NCBI GenBank assembly: GCA_002697475.1
Contig: NZVW01000047.1
Coordinates: 1 to 8,894 of the forward strand
Length of the DNA: 8,894 bases
Origin: Aquimarina sp.
Lineage (GTDB): Bacteria > Bacteroidota > Bacteroidia > Flavobacteriales > Flavobacteriaceae
Direction: 5' to 3'
Shown one piece after another: positions 5,304 through 8,894 of this stretch (the stretch's first letter is position 1; the number at the start of each line of letters is the position of its first letter). A program made the position numbers and the translations under genes. The notes under the pieces are model-generated. The model saw only the letters and a list, made by a program, of their open reading frames with translations, did no database searches and was not told the origin of the DNA.

Positions 5304-6995
5304 TTGCGTAAGCTTTTTTTCACCTTTCTCATTCTCTACTCCGTACAAACATATTATTCCTACGGCCAGGAACAAACACTATATCTACAACCTAAAGGCA
5401 AAGACAGCATCTCAACGAAACTTATAGAACAAAGTACTCTGAATTCTAAATTCAAGGATTTTTCATCATTACAAAAAAGTATTCTTAAGACACAACAACT
5501 TTTAATAAACAAGGGATACATCTTCACAGAGTATGACAAACCAATAAAGATTAACGACTCCACGTTCTCAGTCAATTACAGCCTTAATCAAAAAATTGAT
5601 TCTATACAGTTATTTTTTAACCCCAACACAATTCAACCCTCACTAATCTTAAAAGATATAACGATCAAAGAAAATTATTTTATTATACCTTATAGTAAGA
5701 CTGGAGAAATTCTTGACCACATTAACAAGCATTACACTGCAATCGGAGACACATTTAATTGGGTACGATTAAGTAACATAAAAAATGAAGAAAATATTCT
5801 TCTAGCAGACTTAATAATTAGCAACAAAAAGGAGAAAAGAAAAATTGACCATATAAATATCATAGGGTACAACAAATTCCCGAGATCATTCCTAAAATAT
5901 TTTTTAAAAATTAAAGAAGGTAAGGTTTTCTCTAAAGAAGATTTGATTAAAAAGGAGTCAAAGATCAAAAATCTTTCTTTTGCCTCAAGTCTTAAACCTC
6001 CTGAAGTCTTATTTAAAAAAGATTCCACATCAGTATTTTTATATCTTCAAAAAGGGAACAATAATAATTTCGACGGTTTTCTAGGTTTTTCTAACAACGA
6101 AGGCTCAAGTAAAATTAGCTTTAATGGATATATAAACCTCATTTTAAACAATAATCTTAATTATGGTGAGAAACTAAACATTGTTTATAAGAATGACGGA
6201 AGAGAACAACAACGTTTTGAAGCATCTCTTCTCTTACCTTATTTATTCGGTAGCCCAGTAGGGCTTGAAGGAAAACTAGAAATCTTCAAACAAGACTCTA
6301 CTTTTATTAACACAAAACAGATTATAGGATTGCAGATGTATACTGGTAGAAATTTTGATATTTCAGTTGGATATCAGTTTGTCAATTCAACCACACTTAC
6401 AGAACAAACAAGCTCAGATATTACAAATTATAAAACCAATGCAATAATTTCCAGCTTTAGCTACAATTCAACCCTATCCCATGAGACGTTCACGGAACCT
6501 AAGTCATACCTCTCACTTAATCTATTATACGGGAAACGCAAAACAGAAGACAATGACTTGGACCAAATAAACTCAACATTCTTTGCCAGCCATATTTTCA
6601 AGCTTAACCCAAGTAACTTTGTGTATCTAAGTAACGAAACCTCTGCACTTCTATCCGAGAATTATTTTATTAATGAATTATTCAGGACTGGCGGTATAAA
6701 CTCTATAAGAGGGTTTAATGAAAACTCTATATTCACATCATTTCATACGATTTTAAGCACAGAATATCGCTATATACTATCCAACAATCTCTACGCACAT
6801 AGTATAATAGATTACGGATACATTCAAAATGAAATTTCAAATTCTACAGACAACCTAAGCAGCATAGGTATTGGACTAGGATTAAAAAGTAAAGCCGGAA
6901 TCTTCAAACTTATATTTGCGAATGGAAGAACTAAAAACCAATCTTTCAAACTCACCAACACAAGAGTACATATTTCGATGTCATCCAACTTCTAA
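5304..6995 (+). CDS. Omp85-superfamily outer-membrane protein with POTRA-like region (BamA/TamA-like)
   Basis: The 563-residue product starts with a Sec signal peptide (MRKLFFTFLILYSVQTYYSYG, cleavage near 21). Residues about 40-250 look like POTRA-type repeats; the clearest is at 180-250, with IDHINIIGYNKFPRSFLKYF and LKIKEGKVFSKEDLIKKESK. From about residue 255 to the end there are alternating amphipathic strands, the RGF motif (469-471, in GGINSIRGFNEN) of the Omp85 loop 6, and a C-terminal Phe that fits the outer-membrane beta-signal. The barrel of roughly 310 residues is shorter than in BamA. Omp85 proteins insert or translocate proteins or lipids at the outer membrane; the substrate here cannot be assigned, and the essential BamA itself is usually longer. 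The start is TTG: the only upstream in-frame choice before the TAA at 5289-5291 is ATT. The gene is AT-rich and Asn/Lys/Ser-rich. Confidence 0.78.
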   Translation: MRKLFFTFLILYSVQTYYSYGQEQTLYLQPKGKDSISTKLIEQSTLNSKFKDFSSLQKSILKTQQLLINKGYIFTEYDKPIKINDSTFSVNYSLNQKIDSIQLFFNPNTIQPSLILKDITIKENYFIIPYSKTGEILDHINKHYTAIGDTFNWVRLSNIKNEENILLADLIISNKKEKRKIDHINIIGYNKFPRSFLKYFLKIKEGKVFSKEDLIKKESKIKNLSFASSLKPPEVLFKKDSTSVFLYLQKGNNNNFDGFLGFSNNEGSSKISFNGYINLILNNNLNYGEKLNIVYKNDGREQQRFEASLLLPYLFGSPVGLEGKLEIFKQDSTFINTKQIIGLQMYTGRNFDISVGYQFVNSTTLTEQTSSDITNYKTNAIISSFSYNSTLSHETFTEPKSYLSLNLLYGKRKTEDNDLDQINSTFFASHIFKLNPSNFVYLSNETSALLSENYFINELFRTGGINSIRGFNENSIFTSFHTILSTEYRYILSNNLYAHSIIDYGYIQNEISNSTDNLSSIGIGLGLKSKAGIFKLIFANGRTKNQSFKLTNTRVHISMSSNF

Positions 6996-7174
6996 GTAAA
7001 AAATTGCTAAAAATGCATTTCAAAACACAATAAGAAGACAATCCTCATTCAAAGCTAGGTTTTTTTAAGAAAATGTTAATACATCATCCGAATCCCTACA
7101 ACTACAACGTTATAGTGGAAATTATGAAATCAACAACAACATTAACAGAATATTTAAAATTTTAATAACAAAAA

Positions 7175-7206
7175 GTTGCTTAATACAGATATTATTTTGA
7201 TTTTTG
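7175..7206 (+). promoter_or_regulatory. Possible promoter of the SusC-like gene
   Basis: GATTTTTG (7199-7206) matches seven of eight positions of TAnnTTTG, and GTTG (7175-7178) lies 20 nt upstream where TTTG is expected. Transcription would begin near 7212, leaving a leader of about 23 nt that is AT-rich and lacks a Shine-Dalgarno motif. TTATTTTG just upstream is an alternative -7 box. The match is imperfect in both boxes. Confidence 0.35.
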
Positions 7207-7234
7207 GCATTGGCTAATTCAAATAAATTATAAA

Positions 7235-8894
7235 ATGAGAACAAAGTTTAGTGGAATTCTAACGCTATTACTAGCGTTTGTTGTGCAGCTTACGTTTGCA
7301 CAAGAGAAGACGATCTCAGGTACAGTTACCGATCAATCGGGACTACCTTTGCCTGGGGTAAATATCGTTATCAAAGGTACTAGTACAGGTACTCAAACAG
7401 ACTTTGACGGAAATTATTCTGTCAAAGCTAACAAAGGAGCTGTACTAGCATATAGTTATTTAGGTTTTCAAACTCAAGAGATTGCAGTTGGAGACAATAA
7501 TACTATTAACGTGCAATTATCTGAGGATGCTGCACAACTGGAAGAGGTTGTAGTAACCGCACAAGGTATTAGAAGAGAAAAGAAAGCTTTAGGTTATGCC
7601 GTTGCTACTATTGCCTCTGATGATATTGCTGCAAAACCTCAAACAGATGTTGTTAGAGCTCTTACAGGAAAAGCTCCTGGGGTTAACATACAACAGACAT
7701 CTGGTTTATCAGGTTCAGGTACAAACATTATTATTCGTGGATATTCTTCGATCAACGGTAGTAACCAGCCATTATTCGTAGTTGATGGAATACCATTTAA
7801 CTCTGACACGAATAATGACAGGAACTTCGTTCAAGGGGGTGCTGCTGCATCCAGCCGTTTCTTAGATATCGATCCAAACAACATCAAAGAAATTTCAGTA
7901 CTTAAAGGTTTAAGTGCAACAACTCTTTATGGTCAGGCAGGTCGTAACGGGGTAGTTTTAATTACTACTAAGACGGGATCCGACGCTGATGCTAACAAGA
8001 AATTTGAAGTTTCAGTGAATCACTCTTATTTTGCAAACGAAATTGCTAACTTACCAGATTATCAAAATACTTATGGTAATGGTTTTTATCAAAACTATTC
8101 CGCAGCATTTAGTAACTGGGGACCAAACTTTAACGTAAGAGGTCAGCAAGGAATTGCTGCTGACGGAACAGTTCCGCACCCTTACGACAGAGAAGCTTTA
8201 GCAACTGCACTACCGCAATTCCAAGGCGCTAGATATGAATACAGACCTTATGACAGTGTTGAGCAATTCTTTAAAACAGGATCAGTTGTAACTACTTCTG
8301 TTAATGCATCTTCTTCAAGTGAAAAAGGAAATATCAACGTTTCTTTCGGTCACACAGATGATGAAGGATTTGTTCCAACCAACGAATATCGAAGAGTCAA
8401 CTTCAGTTTAGGTGGGTCTATGAAGCTTTCTAATAAGTTAAGTATTAACACTTCTATGAACTACGTTAGAACTGACAGATTTATTCCTCCAACAGCGGTT
8501 GGTTTTGGTAGTAATCCTGCAGGCGCATCATTATTTGCTAACGTACTTTATACTCCTAGAAGCATTGATTTATTCGGATTACCTTATGAAAATCCTCTAG
8601 ATAACTCTTCAATATATTATAGAGGAGGTAATGATATTCAAAACCCTTTATGGACTTTAAATAACATCATTGACGAAGAAAAAATTAGACGTTTCTTTGG
8701 TAATATCACTACTAATTACGAAGTGAACGACTGGTTAAACCTTTCTTACAGGGTTACTATTGACGGTTACAACCAGTTGAACGAGCGTAGAGCAAATAAA
8801 GGAGGTCAGCAAGTTGTAGGTGGTCAAATGACTACTACCAATATTGAAAGCACTGTATGGGATCATACATTAAGTTTAAACTTTGATAAAGATA
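7235..8894 (+). CDS. SusC/RagA-family TonB-linked outer-membrane receptor, 5' part (runs off window)
   Basis: The frame from ATG 7235 is open for 553 codons to the window edge. It starts with a signal peptide (MRTKFSGILTLLLAFVVQLTFA, cleavage before QEKT). Residues about 27-97 form the carboxypeptidase-regulatory-like domain of SusC proteins (ISGTVTDQSGLPLPGVNIVI, TDFDGNYSV, LAYSYLGFQTQEI). A TonB-box-like EEVVVTA lies at 103-109. The plug domain follows at about 115-250, with GKAPGVNIQQTSG, IIIRGYSSINGSNQPLFVVD and the SusC hallmark LKGLSATTLYGQAGRNGVVL near 223-242. Barrel strands follow. These receptors import glycans or peptides with TonB energy, usually with a SusD lipoprotein lid encoded next; that gene would lie beyond the edge. 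The substrate is unknown. Full members are about 950-1100 residues, so roughly half is visible. Confidence 0.96.
   Translation, partial: MRTKFSGILTLLLAFVVQLTFAQEKTISGTVTDQSGLPLPGVNIVIKGTSTGTQTDFDGNYSVKANKGAVLAYSYLGFQTQEIAVGDNNTINVQLSEDAAQLEEVVVTAQGIRREKKALGYAVATIASDDIAAKPQTDVVRALTGKAPGVNIQQTSGLSGSGTNIIIRGYSSINGSNQPLFVVDGIPFNSDTNNDRNFVQGGAAASSRFLDIDPNNIKEISVLKGLSATTLYGQAGRNGVVLITTKTGSDADANKKFEVSVNHSYFANEIANLPDYQNTYGNGFYQNYSAAFSNWGPNFNVRGQQGIAADGTVPHPYDREALATALPQFQGARYEYRPYDSVEQFFKTGSVVTTSVNASSSSEKGNINVSFGHTDDEGFVPTNEYRRVNFSLGGSMKLSNKLSINTSMNYVRTDRFIPPTAVGFGSNPAGASLFANVLYTPRSIDLFGLPYENPLDNSSIYYRGGNDIQNPLWTLNNIIDEEKIRRFFGNITTNYEVNDWLNLSYRVTIDGYNQLNERRANKGGQQVVGGQMTTTNIESTVWDHTLSLNFDKD

Noticed and set aside
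7042..7066. Possible terminator after the Omp85-like gene (CCT...AGG followed by T7)
   Set aside because: Only three base pairs support the stem. The T-tract alone is not convincing, so I do not call a terminator in 6996-7234.
7124..7165. 13-codon ORF (MKSTTTLTEYLKF) upstream of the SusC-like gene
   Set aside because: Too short, with repetitive ACA codons and no structural or positional support; likely chance.
7203..7216. TTTGGCATTGGCTA resembling a sigma-54 -24/-12 element
   Set aside because: The spacing between GG and GC is 5 bases rather than 10, so it does not fit sigma-54; a Bacteroidota -7 box explains the region better.
7596..7781. 61-codon plus-strand frame
   Set aside because: It is an out-of-frame reading inside the SusC-like gene, whose own frame gives a full family match through this region.

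Overview
The window looks like a chromosomal segment of a Bacteroidota bacterium, most likely a Flavobacteriia member. Four observations support this: the gene order rpsL-rpsG-fusA-rpsJ-rplC-rplD-rplW-rplB with no tuf gene after fusA; AT-rich starts without a Shine-Dalgarno motif; a promoter upstream of rpsL matching the Bacteroidota sigma consensus (TTTG-N19-TAnnTTTG); and a SusC/RagA-type TonB-dependent receptor on the other side.

Positions 1-5118, minus strand: a fused str-S10 ribosomal operon. From promoter-proximal to distal it holds rpsL (S12), rpsG (S7), fusA (EF-G), rpsJ (S10), rplC (L3), rplD (L4), rplW (L23) and the first 22 codons of rplB (L2), cut by the window edge. Gaps between genes are only 3-23 nt, and rplC/rplD overlap by 1 nt. 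The one exception is a 176-nt gap between rpsJ and rplC (1616-1791). That gap holds several predicted RNA hairpins, one of them followed by seven Us like an intrinsic terminator, then an exact tandem 14-bp AT repeat next to the rplC start. It reads as a regulatory leader inside the operon and is the most interesting element here.

Positions 5119-5303: a divergent intergenic region with a strong promoter for the ribosomal operon and a weaker candidate for the rightward gene.

Positions 5304-6995, plus strand: an Omp85-superfamily (BamA/TamA-like) outer-membrane protein with a signal peptide, POTRA-like region, barrel, RGF motif and C-terminal Phe, apparently starting at TTG. Positions 7235-8894, plus strand: the first 553 codons of a SusC/RagA outer-membrane importer with no stop inside the window.

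The left half makes the translation machinery and the right half is envelope machinery. Codon choice changes inside fusA, near 3370-3480, which suggests either past recombination or a chimeric contig. Apart from the rpsJ-rplC leader and this compositional break, the region is conserved housekeeping sequence, and I see no defence, CRISPR, phage or mobile system.
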